The notes under the pieces were generated by a model, which worked only from the letters and a program-made list of their open reading frames with translations, searched no databases and had not been told where the DNA came from. This document shows positions 45,686 through 55,214 of a stretch of DNA of 64,000 nucleotides, piece after piece (the stretch's first letter is position 1; every line of letters starts with the position of its first letter). This DNA is from Desulfobacterales bacterium. GTDB taxonomy: Bacteria > Desulfobacterota > UBA8473. A program made the translations under genes and the position numbers. The stretch is taken from contig JACQWO010000068.1 of NCBI GenBank assembly GCA_016209225.1, positions 1-64,000 of the forward strand, in the 5' to 3' direction.

Positions 45686-47761
45686 ATGTCAAAAGAGTTA
45701 CTCTTAGAAATAGGAACAGAGGAGATTCCATCAGGGTTTGTACCAAAAGCCTTGAAGGATATGAAGGAACTCATCGAAAAGGAGCTTAAGAACCTTAGAA
45801 TCGGATTTGGAGAGATAAAAACCTTGGGTACTCCTAGAAGGCTGGTACTCTATATTGACCATATGTCGGACAAACAGGAGGATACCTATGTAGAGATAAT
45901 AGGACCGTCAAAAAAGGTGGCTTTCGACGAAAACGGGAACCCAACAAAGGCAGCCATAGGTTTTGCACGGGCACAAGGGGTAAACCCAAGCGATCTCCAA
46001 CAAGTAAGCACCCTTAAGGGAGAATACCTGGCGGTCAGAAAAAAGGAGATGGGCAATGATACAAAAGGGGTTCTATCTTCCATCCTGCCAAGGTTCATTA
46101 CATCCATCCCCTTCCCCAAGTCCATGAGGTGGGGAGACTCGTCAATAAGGTTCGTTCGCCCCATCCACTGGATTCTGTGTATATTTAATGGGGAGATAGT
46201 TCCTTTCAAGATGGATAATATTGAAAGCGGAAACCAATCCTTTGGTCACCGTTTTATGAGCCCAGGTCCATTTAAGGTACAGGACTTTAACCACTATATT
46301 CAGCACCTCAGAGATGCCTACGTTATTATAGATCCAATAGAGAGAAAAGAGAAAATAAAAGAAATAATCTCTCAATCTGTTGCGGCGGTGTCTGGGAAGG
46401 TATTAGAGGATGATGATCTGCTGGACAATGTGACCTATCTGGTGGAATATCCGACAGCAATAGTTGGAAGATTTGAAGAGAGGTTTTTGAATCTGCCTGG
46501 AGAGGTTCTGATTTCCAGTATGAGGGAGCATCAGAAGTATTTCTCTATCGTCGACGATACTGACAGTCTAATACCATACTTTATTGCTGTTAACAATACC
46601 CTGGCAAAAGATCCTGAAATAGTTGTCAGAGGAAATGAAAGGGTCTTGAAAGCCAGACTGTCTGATGCCAGGTTTTTCTTCAAAGAAGACCAAAAGATAC
46701 ATTTTTCAGAGAGGGTTCACCACTTAAAGGAGGTAGTCTTCCAATCAGAATTGGGAACCTTTTATGAAAAGGTTATGAGGTTCCAAAAGATGGCCGAATA
46801 CCTGGCATTGGAGATTAAGCCTGAGCTCAAAGAGACAACTAAAAAGGCTGCCCTTCTTTGCAAAGCCGACCTTACTTCCGGAATGGTTGGAGAGTTCCCA
46901 AAACTTCAGGGGGTTATGGGCAGGGAATATGCATTGCTCTCGGGCGAAGACATGGAGGTGGCCACTGCCATCTATGAACATTACCTCCCCAGATTCGCCG
47001 GAGATGTCCTCCCCTCTAATCATGCAGGAGCCTTTGTTAGCATAGCCGATAAGTTAGATACAGTGGTAGGGTGTTTTGGGGTTGGACTGGTTCCAACAGG
47101 CACATCTGATCCCTATGCCTTAAGACGTCAGGCATTGGGAATTATTAACATCATCCTGGATAAAACATATCCCGTCTCACTTAAGAAATTAATTGAAAGA
47201 AATATAGAATACCTGAATGGTAAGATATCCAGGGATCCCGTTATGGTTAAAGAGGGAGTCCTGGAGTTCTTTAGACTCCGTCTTCAACATCAGTTAACAA
47301 GTCAGGGATACCCTTATGACACAATAGATGCGGTTCTCTCTTTGTACTTCGACGATCTGGCTGATTCTTTTGAAAGGATAAAGGCATTACAAGAGTTGAA
47401 GAATCAGCCCGATTTTAAACCTCTGGCAATAGCCTTTAAAAGGGCTTCCAATATCTTAAGCCAATCGCCTCCAGGGGGAGAGGTCGTCGTCCCATCCTTG
47501 TTCCAGGATTCCGTGGAAAACACCCTTTTTGAGGCATATAAAGAGATCGAAGAATATGTTGTGAAACTGATTGCTAAAAAGAGATACCTTGAGGCTTTGA
47601 TCAAAATGGTTCAACTCAGAAAACCCGTGGATGATTTTTTCGATAACGTCATGGTTATGGCAGAAGATGAGAAGACAAGGAAAAACAGGCTCGCTATACT
47701 TGCCGAAATATCGGGGCTTTTTTTAAGAATTGCTGACTTTTCGAAGATTGTAACCGAGTAG
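45686..47761 (+). CDS. glyS: Glycyl-tRNA synthetase beta subunit
   Basis: The 691-residue beta subunit binds and proofreads tRNA-Gly. It starts LLLEIGTEEIPSGFV and has TPRRLVLYID, RWGDSSIRFVRPIHWI, FGHRFM, MREHQKYF and KARLSDARFFFKED, with an HD-type region (GMVGEFPKLQGVMGREYA) and a C-terminal anticodon-binding helical domain. It follows glyQ in the usual order. Confidence 0.98.
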   Translation: MSKELLLEIGTEEIPSGFVPKALKDMKELIEKELKNLRIGFGEIKTLGTPRRLVLYIDHMSDKQEDTYVEIIGPSKKVAFDENGNPTKAAIGFARAQGVNPSDLQQVSTLKGEYLAVRKKEMGNDTKGVLSSILPRFITSIPFPKSMRWGDSSIRFVRPIHWILCIFNGEIVPFKMDNIESGNQSFGHRFMSPGPFKVQDFNHYIQHLRDAYVIIDPIERKEKIKEIISQSVAAVSGKVLEDDDLLDNVTYLVEYPTAIVGRFEERFLNLPGEVLISSMREHQKYFSIVDDTDSLIPYFIAVNNTLAKDPEIVVRGNERVLKARLSDARFFFKEDQKIHFSERVHHLKEVVFQSELGTFYEKVMRFQKMAEYLALEIKPELKETTKKAALLCKADLTSGMVGEFPKLQGVMGREYALLSGEDMEVATAIYEHYLPRFAGDVLPSNHAGAFVSIADKLDTVVGCFGVGLVPTGTSDPYALRRQALGIINIILDKTYPVSLKKLIERNIEYLNGKISRDPVMVKEGVLEFFRLRLQHQLTSQGYPYDTIDAVLSLYFDDLADSFERIKALQELKNQPDFKPLAIAFKRASNILSQSPPGGEVVVPSLFQDSVENTLFEAYKEIEEYVVKLIAKKRYLEALIKMVQLRKPVDDFFDNVMVMAEDEKTRKNRLAILAEISGLFLRIADFSKIVTE

Positions 47762-47841
47762 TGTTGATACATGTTTGGGATTTAACTAGCTGGTTCTCAA
47801 GTAGATTTACCGGCACATAAAATTACAGGAGGTATGTTCAC

Positions 47842-50604
47842 GTGAAAAAATATGTCTATTTCTTTGGTAGTGGTAAAGCTGAAGGCAATGCAAAAATGAA
47901 GGAACTTTTGGGTGGCAAAGGATGTAATCTGGCAGAGATGGCAAACCTTGGCATCCCGGTTCCTCCTGGATTTACCATAACAACAGAGGTCTGCACCGCA
48001 TATTATGATAATAATGGAAATTATCCTGAAGGGCTAAAGGCTCAGGTTGAAGATAATTTAACCAAGATTGAAACCGCTATGGGGGCAAAATTTGGCAACG
48101 AGGATAATCCGCTTCTGGTATCAGTAAGATCCGGGGCACGGGTATCTATGCCAGGCATGATGGATACGGTACTTAACCTGGGATTAAATGATATGACAAT
48201 TAAGGGTCTCATCAAACAATCCAATGATGAGAGATTTGCTTATGACTGTTACCGCAGGTTTGTACAGATGTACGGAGATGTAGTGTTAGACCTTAAACCG
48301 GTAGAGAAGGATGAAAGGGACCCCTTTGAGGTTATCCTGGAGGCAAAGAAGGAGAAGAAACGGGTTACCTTTGATAATGAGCTAAGCCATGTTGATCTCA
48401 AAGAATTAGTAGCAGAGTTCAAGCTTGAAATCAAAAAGAGACTCGGCGTTGACTTCCCCGAAGATCCCATGGAACAGTTATGGGGAGCAATTGGGGCGGT
48501 ATTCGGTTCATGGAATAATCCCAGAGCGATTGCCTATCGTGAACTCAACAACATACCCGGACATTGGGGAACAGCAGTAAATGTACAGACAATGGTCTTC
48601 GGAAATATGGGTGATGACAGTGGTACAGGGGTCGCCTTCACCCGTGATCCATCTACAGGGACGAATATATTTTATGGAGAATACCTCATGAATGCCCAGG
48701 GAGAAGATGTGGTGGCAGGCATTCGTACCCCAAAACCTATCAACAAAATCCAAAAAGGGGATAGTCCCCTTACCTCTCTGGAAGAAGAACTGCCTGATAT
48801 TTATGGCCAACTGGTCGACATTAGAGATAAACTTGAGAAGCATTATAGAGACTTACAAGACATTGAATTTACCATCCAGAAAGGAAAGCTCTGGATGCTC
48901 CAAACTCGTTCCGGGAAACGTACCGGTTTTGCTGCTCTCCGTATAGCGGTAGAAATGGTGAGGGAAGGATTGATCAAAAAAGAAGAAGCGATTATGAGGA
49001 TAGAGCCTGAACAGTTAACCCAGTTGTTAAATCCTGTTTTCGATCCGGAAGAAAAGAGAAATGCCATAAAGGAAGGGAGACTGTTGGCCAAAGGATTGAA
49101 TGCAGGGCCTGGCGCTGCCTGTGGTAAGGTTGTATTCAACGCTGCAGAGGCAGAGGAGCTTGCCAAAAAAGGTGATAAGGATATTATACTGGTGAGGATT
49201 GAGACATCACCCGAAGACATTAGAGGGATGAATGCAGCCAGGGGTATCTTAACTGCCAGGGGTGGAATGACATCCCATGCCGCCCTGGTTGCCAGACAGA
49301 TGGGAAAGGTTTGTGTGGCTGGCTGTGGAGCATTGGAGATTGACTACACCGCGCAAAAGATGAAAGTTGGGAACAGCACCATAAAAAAGGGAGACTATAT
49401 CTCTATTGATGGCACCCTTGGAGAGGTTATCCTCGGTAAAATCCCCACCAGTCCCTCAGAAACTCTACGGGTAATGATAGATAAAACTTTGAAACCGGAA
49501 GACTCACAGACGTATCAGATATATGCAGAGATAATGTCCTGGGCCGATAAGATCAGAGCTTTAGGGATACGCACCAATGCGGACAAACCCGATCAGGTTA
49601 GCATTGCCATAAGTCTTGGCGCTGAGGGCATAGGACTTTGCAGAACTGAACATATGTTCTTTGAAGGAGATCGTATAGACTCGGTCCGAGAGATGATCCT
49701 GGCCGATGACAGGGCAGGAAGGGAAAAGGCATTGGGAAAACTTCTGCCAATGCAGAGGGAAGACTTTGCGAGTATCTTCAGGCTGATGAACGGGATGCCG
49801 GTCACCATCCGAACCCTTGATCCTCCCCTTCATGAATTCCTTCCTAACAGTCCAAAAGAGATTGATGCACTGGCTAAAAAAATTGGGGTCTCCAAAAAAA
49901 AGTTGACCTCCAAGATAGAAAGCCTGCATGAGACCAATCCTATGCTTGGCCATAGGGGATGCCGTCTAGGCATAGTCTATCCGGAGATCACCGAGATGCA
50001 GGCAAGGGCAATATTTGAAGCGGCGTGCCAGGTGGCAAAAGAGGGCATCAAGGTTGTTCCTGAAGTAATGGTACCCCTTGTAGGGCATGTAAAGGAATTG
50101 ATGATGCAGAAAGAGGTAGTGGACAGGGTTGCAAAAGAGGTAATAGGTGCCTATGGAATCGAGTTAGGCTACCTGGTGGGAACAATGATAGAGCTGCCCA
50201 GAGCGGCTATTACAGCGGATGAGATCGCCCAAGTGGCAGAGTTTTTCTCCTTTGGAACCAATGATCTCACTCAGATGACCTTTGGATTGAGCAGGGATGA
50301 CGCAGGTAAATTCCTGCCCGACTATGTCAGAGAAGGTATACTGGAGAAGGATCCGTTTCAACAATTGGATCAAGGTGGGGTTGGAAAGTTAGTCGAGATG
50401 GGTGTTGAGAGGGGTAGAAAAACAAAACCCACCCTGAAGGTAGGTATATGTGGAGAACATGGTGGAGACCCCAGTTCCGTAGAGTTTTTCCATAGAACAG
50501 GCTTGAATTATGTCAGCTGTTCCCCTTACCGTATTCCCATAGCAAGACTGGCAGCGGCACAGGCGGTATTGAGGGATAAGGTGGCAGCAACAAAGGGTGA
50601 GTAG
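47842..50604 (+). CDS. ppdK: Pyruvate, phosphate dikinase
   Basis: Interconverts pyruvate, ATP and phosphate with PEP, AMP and pyrophosphate. The nucleotide-binding half has [31 protein letters not shown] and the phosphohistidine loop [15 protein letters not shown]. The pyruvate half has LRTEHMFF-like [35 protein letters not shown] and CGEHGGDP. 920 residues. The GTG start follows AGGAGG with 9-bp spacing. In anaerobes it serves gluconeogenesis or pyrophosphate-based glycolysis. Confidence 0.98.
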   Translation: MKKYVYFFGSGKAEGNAKMKELLGGKGCNLAEMANLGIPVPPGFTITTEVCTAYYDNNGNYPEGLKAQVEDNLTKIETAMGAKFGNEDNPLLVSVRSGARVSMPGMMDTVLNLGLNDMTIKGLIKQSNDERFAYDCYRRFVQMYGDVVLDLKPVEKDERDPFEVILEAKKEKKRVTFDNELSHVDLKELVAEFKLEIKKRLGVDFPEDPMEQLWGAIGAVFGSWNNPRAIAYRELNNIPGHWGTAVNVQTMVFGNMGDDSGTGVAFTRDPSTGTNIFYGEYLMNAQGEDVVAGIRTPKPINKIQKGDSPLTSLEEELPDIYGQLVDIRDKLEKHYRDLQDIEFTIQKGKLWMLQTRSGKRTGFAALRIAVEMVREGLIKKEEAIMRIEPEQLTQLLNPVFDPEEKRNAIKEGRLLAKGLNAGPGAACGKVVFNAAEAEELAKKGDKDIILVRIETSPEDIRGMNAARGILTARGGMTSHAALVARQMGKVCVAGCGALEIDYTAQKMKVGNSTIKKGDYISIDGTLGEVILGKIPTSPSETLRVMIDKTLKPEDSQTYQIYAEIMSWADKIRALGIRTNADKPDQVSIAISLGAEGIGLCRTEHMFFEGDRIDSVREMILADDRAGREKALGKLLPMQREDFASIFRLMNGMPVTIRTLDPPLHEFLPNSPKEIDALAKKIGVSKKKLTSKIESLHETNPMLGHRGCRLGIVYPEITEMQARAIFEAACQVAKEGIKVVPEVMVPLVGHVKELMMQKEVVDRVAKEVIGAYGIELGYLVGTMIELPRAAITADEIAQVAEFFSFGTNDLTQMTFGLSRDDAGKFLPDYVREGILEKDPFQQLDQGGVGKLVEMGVERGRKTKPTLKVGICGEHGGDPSSVEFFHRTGLNYVSCSPYRIPIARLAAAQAVLRDKVAATKGE

Positions 50605-50612
50605 CCAGGGAT

Positions 50613-51356
50613 ATGGTGGCAAATAAGAAAGAACGCCTTGACAAACTATTGGTTGATCGAAGCTTAGTCCAGAGCAGGGGAAGGGCAAGCGCCCTAATTA
50701 TGGAAGGTAAGGTCTCTGTAAATGGTATCAGGGTTGATAAGGCAGGCACAAAGGTATCAACTGATTCTTCCCTGAAATTAAAAGAGAATGACATACCCTA
50801 CGTGAGTCGTGGGGGAGTAAAGTTAGCCTGTGCCCTGGATGAATTTAAGCTGGAGGTAAAGGACAAGGTAGCCCTTGACATAGGGGCTTCTACCGGGGGT
50901 TTTACTGACTGTTTATTGCAGAGGGGGATTAAAAAGGTCTATGCCGTTGACGTAGGCTATGGACAACTCGCATGGAAAATAAGGCAGGACCCCCGGGTGG
51001 TTAGTCTGGAACGCAGGAATATTCGTTATCTGGATACAAAAGAGATCGATGAAAAAGCCGATCTCGCTGTAATAGACATCTCATTCATATCCCTCACCAA
51101 GGTACTAACCAAAGTAACTGAACTGATAAAAGAAAAAGGCTATATGATAGCCTTAATCAAACCCCAATTTGAAGCAGAAAAGGGGGAAGTAGGTAAAGGT
51201 GGAATAGTTAAGAACCCTGAAAAACATAGGCAGGTAATTGAAAAGATAGAAGGATTCGCCTCCCTTCATGATCTAAAGGTACTAGGACTTATTGAGTCCC
51301 CTATATTGGGAGCCGATGGAAATAAAGAGTTTCTGATATACCTAGCTAAATCGTAA
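50613..51356 (+). CDS. tlyA: TlyA-family rRNA methyltransferase
   Basis: An N-terminal S4 RNA-binding domain (ERLDKLLVDRSLVQSRGRAS) and an FtsJ-like methyltransferase domain with the SAM motif ALDIGASTGGFTDCLL, then LAVIDISFISL and LIKPQFEAEKGEVGKGGIV. 247 residues. TlyA 2'-O-methylates rRNA cytidines and affects capreomycin sensitivity in other bacteria. The start is 8 bp after ppdK. Its last residues (AKS, stop) are encoded by a repeat. Confidence 0.95.
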   Translation: MVANKKERLDKLLVDRSLVQSRGRASALIMEGKVSVNGIRVDKAGTKVSTDSSLKLKENDIPYVSRGGVKLACALDEFKLEVKDKVALDIGASTGGFTDCLLQRGIKKVYAVDVGYGQLAWKIRQDPRVVSLERRNIRYLDTKEIDEKADLAVIDISFISLTKVLTKVTELIKEKGYMIALIKPQFEAEKGEVGKGGIVKNPEKHRQVIEKIEGFASLHDLKVLGLIESPILGADGNKEFLIYLAKS

Positions 51357-51416
51357 GTCGTAAGTCGTAAATATCGTAAATAGGATAAAACCCATTTACG
51401 ATTCACGATTCACGAA
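51349..51416. repeat. Inverted repeat of cgtaaat/cgtgaat words, copy 2
   Basis: TCGTAAGTCGTAAGTCGTAA (51351 on) pairs with TTTACGATTCACGATTCACG (ending about 51415). The centre GGATAAAACCCAT is the reverse complement of the centre of copy 1 at 29583-29660. Confidence 0.65.
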
Positions 51417-51439
51417 GTCCCAATTGAGGAAGCAAAAAA

Positions 51440-53176
51440 ATGCGTGTAAGACTGGCCAAGACCGCAGGGTTCTGCATGGGTGTCAGGAGAGCCATAGATA
51501 TTGCATTAGATGCCATAAACGGAGAAGGCAATATATACACCTATGGTCCCTTGGTCCACAATCCCCAGGCCATTGAGATGCTTGAGAGCAAAGGTGTAAA
51601 GGTTCTTGATGGACTAAATGGGACGTTATCAGGAACTGTGGTTATAAGGGCTCACGGAATCAGTCCTAAAGAACAAGCAGAGATTAAACAGAAAGGCTTA
51701 AAGATTCTCGATGCCACCTGCCCCAGGGTAATAAAAGTCCAATCTATAATAAAAAGACAGGCAAAAGAAGGATATTATATTGTAATTGTTGGGGATAGGG
51801 AACATCCTGAGGTAGTGGGGCTCCTGGGATTCTCTTTGAATAAGGGGATGGTAGTAAGTACCATAGAAGAGGTTGATCAGTTACCGGCAGATATGGAAAA
51901 GGTTTGTGTTGTGGCCCAGACAACCCAGGACACCTCAAAATTCACAAAGATTTCTGAGAAGATCCAGGAGAGATTTCCTGAAACGGTGGTGTTCAATACC
52001 ATCTGTGACTCTACCTCAAAAAGGCAAAAGGAAGCAATCCATCTGGCAAAAAAGGTAGATGGCATGGTGGTCATCGGGGGGCGAAATAGCGGTAACACCC
52101 GGAGATTAGCAGAGATCTCAGAATCCACCGGCATCCAAACCTTCCATGTGGAGACAGAAGAAGAGCTTGATCCGAATAAACTAGCTGATTGCCATACCAT
52201 AGGGGTTACAGCAGGGGCATCAACCCCAAACTGGATGATAAACAGGATAGTTGACAGGATAGAGAGCCTTCAAAAGAAGCAGAGTTCAGTCTTTTCAAGG
52301 CTCTGGTCAGACTCTCTGGGATTTCTTGTGAAGAGCAACATATATGTTGCCTTTGGTGCGGGTTGTCTCAGTTATGTCAGCTGTTTACTACAGGGCATTA
52401 CCCCGAGGTTATCCTATTTTCTTATTGCCGGCTCCTATGTATTTTCCATGCACATCCTCTATTATTTTATAGATAAGGAGGCTGCAAGATATAACGACCC
52501 GGGCAGGGCAGAGTTTTATGAAAGACATGAGGGAATCTTTATTACCCTTATCATCCTCTCTGCATTTACATCCCTCTTTCTCTCATTTGAGATGGGGAGG
52601 GGCGTTTTTGTTTTCCTTATAATCATCTCTCTTCTAGGATTGATATACGGCATTAAAATAATCCCCAAAAGCCTGTGGAATATGTTTCAATACAAGAAGT
52701 TAAAGGACATACCGGGTTCAAAAACTGTATTTGTAGCCCTTGCATGGGGGACGGTTATTTCAATCCTGCCAGCCCTAACGGCCAACCGCAGGATTGATGT
52801 GTCCACAGTTATAGCCTTCTTATTTGTCGTTATCCTGGTATTTGTTCGGTCGGCTCTATTTGATATTATGGACATCCAGGGAGACCGAATCGTAGGCAAA
52901 GAGACTATCCCAATTATAATAGGAGAAAATAAAACCAGGCTTGTACTGAAGTTGTCGTTAGGGATTCTATCCTTAATCCTCTTATCTTCGTCTCTATTAG
53001 GCATGACACCATCTTTAGGCTATCTCCTTTTGGTGTGTACCATCTATGCTTACAGTTACCTGTTTATTTACGAAAGGAAGAGAATATCCCATAGTGTTTT
53101 GCTGGAAGGCATGGTGGAGAGTAATTTTGTCCTTGGATGGTTAGTTTCTCTAATCTGGTTGTTTCTGTTGTCTTAG
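51440..53176 (+). CDS. ispH: IspH fused to a UbiA-family prenyltransferase
   Basis: Residues 1-283 are 4-hydroxy-3-methylbut-2-enyl diphosphate reductase, the last enzyme of the MEP pathway. The three iron-sulfur Cys are in AGFCMGVRRA, DATCPRVIKV and NTICDSTSKRQ, with VGDREHPEV and VTAGASTPNW. Residues about 295-578 are a polytopic UbiA-like membrane domain with eight or nine helices. It carries DIMDIQGDRIVGKETIP as the second Asp motif, and YYFIDKEAARYNDPGR near the place of the first. The fusion ties isoprenoid precursor synthesis to a membrane prenyl transfer, whose acceptor is unknown. Its ATG lies after a palindromic repeat. Confidence 0.92.
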   Translation: MRVRLAKTAGFCMGVRRAIDIALDAINGEGNIYTYGPLVHNPQAIEMLESKGVKVLDGLNGTLSGTVVIRAHGISPKEQAEIKQKGLKILDATCPRVIKVQSIIKRQAKEGYYIVIVGDREHPEVVGLLGFSLNKGMVVSTIEEVDQLPADMEKVCVVAQTTQDTSKFTKISEKIQERFPETVVFNTICDSTSKRQKEAIHLAKKVDGMVVIGGRNSGNTRRLAEISESTGIQTFHVETEEELDPNKLADCHTIGVTAGASTPNWMINRIVDRIESLQKKQSSVFSRLWSDSLGFLVKSNIYVAFGAGCLSYVSCLLQGITPRLSYFLIAGSYVFSMHILYYFIDKEAARYNDPGRAEFYERHEGIFITLIILSAFTSLFLSFEMGRGVFVFLIIISLLGLIYGIKIIPKSLWNMFQYKKLKDIPGSKTVFVALAWGTVISILPALTANRRIDVSTVIAFLFVVILVFVRSALFDIMDIQGDRIVGKETIPIIIGENKTRLVLKLSLGILSLILLSSSLLGMTPSLGYLLLVCTIYAYSYLFIYERKRISHSVLLEGMVESNFVLGWLVSLIWLFLLS

Positions 53177-53264
53177 AGAGAGCTTTGGGAAACATTAAAT
53201 ACTTTCGTAAACCCAGACCCTTCCACTTTCCCTTGTCTCTTCAATCCTTTTCACCAGTCGTTTC

Positions 53265-53435
53265 TTATGGAGATTCAAAAGTCCGGTACCACTTGTTTGC
53301 TAAATCAAGCGCCTGCCGCATGTTTTCGGGCAGTGCCTTACATGCAGCATCAAAACTAGTCTTTGTTTCCCGGGCGGATTGATAAAACTGTTTGAACACA
53401 GTAACTACTTTTATTTGATAGTTTTTAAGAAACAT
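53265..53435 (-). CDS. Small ORF downstream of HEPN toxin, unknown
   Basis: A 56-residue frame starts 3 bp after the HepT stop on the same strand, ATG at 53433-53435, stop TAA at 53265-53267. The peptide begins MFLKNYQIKVVTVF and continues KTSFDAACKALPENMRQALD and ANKWYRTFESP, helical and protein-like. AAAGAATAAGCC before it is a weak ribosome site, so translational coupling to HepT would be needed. It may be a third component of the toxin-antitoxin module or a remnant of another gene. I do not recognise the family. Confidence 0.5.
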   Translation of the reverse strand: MFLKNYQIKVVTVFKQFYQSARETKTSFDAACKALPENMRQALDLANKWYRTFESP

Positions 53436-53438
53436 GGC

Positions 53439-53783
53439 TTATTCTTTCAGTTCGGCGAAAATCTTCTCAAGTTGAGAGCGCAGAACAGGGTAATCATCTT
53501 TAACGGCTTTCCAAATAATTTTGTAGTCTATACCCATGTAAAAATGAATGGCCAGATCCCGCATACCCGCCATTGCTTTCCAAGGGACTTCGGGGTATTT
53601 CTGGCGTAGTTCCGATGGAAGGTTTTTTGCCGCCTCCCCTATGATTTCTATGCAACGGACAACAGTGTAATGTTTTTCCTTAACCGAAACGAACGTTGTA
53701 TAATCGATGTCTGCTGTGATGTTTTCCGCAAGACGCATATTTTCGAGTATGTCGCCGATGAATAATTTAATCTTGCGCTTCAT
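53439..53783 (-). CDS. hepT: HEPN-domain toxin, HepT type
   Basis: A 114-residue HEPN RNase-type protein with the motif RDLAIHFY, which fits Rx4HxY near residue 76. It opens with KLFIGDILENMRLAENIT and VVRCIEIIGEAAKNLP, typical of HepT. Known HepT toxins are RNases, controlled by an MNT-domain partner that AMPylates the Tyr of this motif. The gene overlaps the antitoxin gene by 4 bp. Confidence 0.92.
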   Translation of the reverse strand: MKRKIKLFIGDILENMRLAENITADIDYTTFVSVKEKHYTVVRCIEIIGEAAKNLPSELRQKYPEVPWKAMAGMRDLAIHFYMGIDYKIIWKAVKDDYPVLRSQLEKIFAELKE

Positions 53784-54073
53784 ACCGGCACCGCCTCCGC
53801 AAATATTATGTCCTTAAGTTCTTCCCTTATACTACGGCGAAGCACTACATCCACTTTCGCACCAATCTGTTCAGAGAGGTAAACTTGAAGGGCAGCAACA
53901 TCCAAAAGCGACACCTCCCGGTTAAACTCAACAAGCACATCAATATCGCTGTTTTCGCGCTGTTCACCGCGTACAAGCGAACCGAAAATCTCTATGCGGC
54001 TTACCCCGTATGAATTGTGCAATTCGGTTTTCAATTGACTGATTTGGGTTTTAATCTCTTTCAATGATTTCAT
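53780..54073 (-). CDS. mntA: MNT-domain antitoxin, minimal nucleotidyltransferase
   Basis: 97 residues with the nucleotidyltransferase signature GSLVRGEQRENSDIDVLVEF, where GSxxRG and DxD are intact, and VDVVLRRSIREELKD. By analogy with MntA it would AMPylate the HepT toxin. GGAG precedes the ATG and overlaps the TAA of a possible upstream reading frame. Antitoxin first, toxin second is the usual order. Confidence 0.92.
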   Translation of the reverse strand: MKSLKEIKTQISQLKTELHNSYGVSRIEIFGSLVRGEQRENSDIDVLVEFNREVSLLDVAALQVYLSEQIGAKVDVVLRRSIREELKDIIFAEAVPV

Positions 54074-54085
54074 GGCGAATGCTCC

Positions 54086-54271
54086 TTACGAGTTATTCCT
54101 TTTGAACAGATTGTATGGAATTCCTACGAACTCAATGTTCTTCTCCTGCAAATATTCCTCTTCAAGGAAACATGCCGGAGCATGGAGCTCTCGTTCAATT
54201 GAATCAACGGCAATTGAAACACAAGAAAATAAATTTGCCAAGAAAAAAACACACATTACTGGGAAAATCAT
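54086..54271 (-). other. Possible small upstream ORF of the toxin-antitoxin module
   Basis: A 61-codon frame ends in TAA right at the mntA ribosome site. It starts with a hydrophobic stretch (MIFPVMCVFFLANLFSC) and ends IEFVGIPYNLFKRNNS. The C-terminal half looks protein-like. There is no ribosome site at its ATG and no family is recognised, so it may be a gene remnant. Confidence 0.25.
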
Positions 54272-54292
54272 TTGTGGATTATTTGTAAATAT

Positions 54293-55210
54293 TCACCTTA
54301 ATCTCAGCAGAGAAAAAGGATCAACCCTGGCGTCGTGTAAACGTACCCCCCAGTGGAGGTGGGGACCGGTTGACCTGCCGGTGGAACCTGCAAGACCTAA
54401 AATTTCCCCCTTTTTAACCCGTTGCCCTTCTTCCACATCAATTCTGGACAGATGAAAGTACATGGTATAGAGCCCTCTCCCATGATCCACAATAACTGTC
54501 TCCCCGCTGAAATACAGTTCACCTGCAAATACAACAATTCCAGCATTTGAGGATCGTATATCTTCTCCCATTCCTGCTTCCAGATCAACTCCACTATGGG
54601 GATTTCTTGGCAAATCATTGAGAATACGCCTTACCCCGAAGGGGCTTATAATCTCTCCGTCTAAAGGCTTAATGAACTTCCCACGCCAAATCCTATCACT
54701 TCTCTCTTTCGTCCATATCTCTTTTACCTTTTCCCCTTCCTCCTCCACCTGCTTTAAAGTATCCTCATCCAACTCGACCATCTCTTCCGGCAAGGTTATT
54801 CTCTGCTCGCCGAAATCCCTCTTTTTTATCCTTATACGATACCTGCCCCTTACAGCCTTACCTGAACGGCTTTTTGCCGATATTACCAGTTGATAGGTTC
54901 CGGGATCGGTTTCCATATCTATACCAATAAGAGTTCGAAATAACCTACCCTTCTTTACTTTATAAAAGGAGAGGGCTTTACCCTGAAACTCTCCTGTGAG
55001 TGAACGAGCACCTTTGGCAACAAGCACATTAACCACATATATATCACCCTGCTCTACCTTCCTGGGGAACCAACCTACCTTAAGGGAAACCTCTTTCTGT
55101 TTTGCGAAAGCAGTCCCCGATAAAAAAAGGATGGAGAGGAAAAGGGGAAGCAATCCATAGAGTAAAAAGCAAACCTTAAATTTAGTGTTTTTCAAACCTC
55201 TCTTCCCCAA
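54293..55210 (-). CDS. M23-family metallopeptidase, exported
   Basis: A 305-residue protein with an N-terminal membrane/signal segment (about 11-36) and a beta-sandwich region. At about residues 190-300 lies an M23 (LytM/lysostaphin) domain with NPHSGVDLEAGMGEDI, YTMYFHLSRIDVEEGQ and GPHLHWGVRL, giving the zinc His/Asp/His set. It should cut peptidoglycan cross-bridges in the periplasm. No ATG is near: the TTG at 55208-55210, or a second TTG five codons later, is the likely start. It lies 4 bp after xseA. Confidence 0.9.
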   Translation of the reverse strand: MGKRGLKNTKFKVCFLLYGLLPLFLSILFLSGTAFAKQKEVSLKVGWFPRKVEQGDIYVVNVLVAKGARSLTGEFQGKALSFYKVKKGRLFRTLIGIDMETDPGTYQLVISAKSRSGKAVRGRYRIRIKKRDFGEQRITLPEEMVELDEDTLKQVEEEGEKVKEIWTKERSDRIWRGKFIKPLDGEIISPFGVRRILNDLPRNPHSGVDLEAGMGEDIRSSNAGIVVFAGELYFSGETVIVDHGRGLYTMYFHLSRIDVEEGQRVKKGEILGLAGSTGRSTGPHLHWGVRLHDARVDPFSLLRLR

Positions 55211-55214
55211 GGTA

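Noticed and set aside
53376-53420. Additional copy of the palindromic family near GTAACTACTTTTATTT
   Set aside because: Only eight bases match the end motif, no mirrored end exists, and the site lies in the small ORF after hepT.
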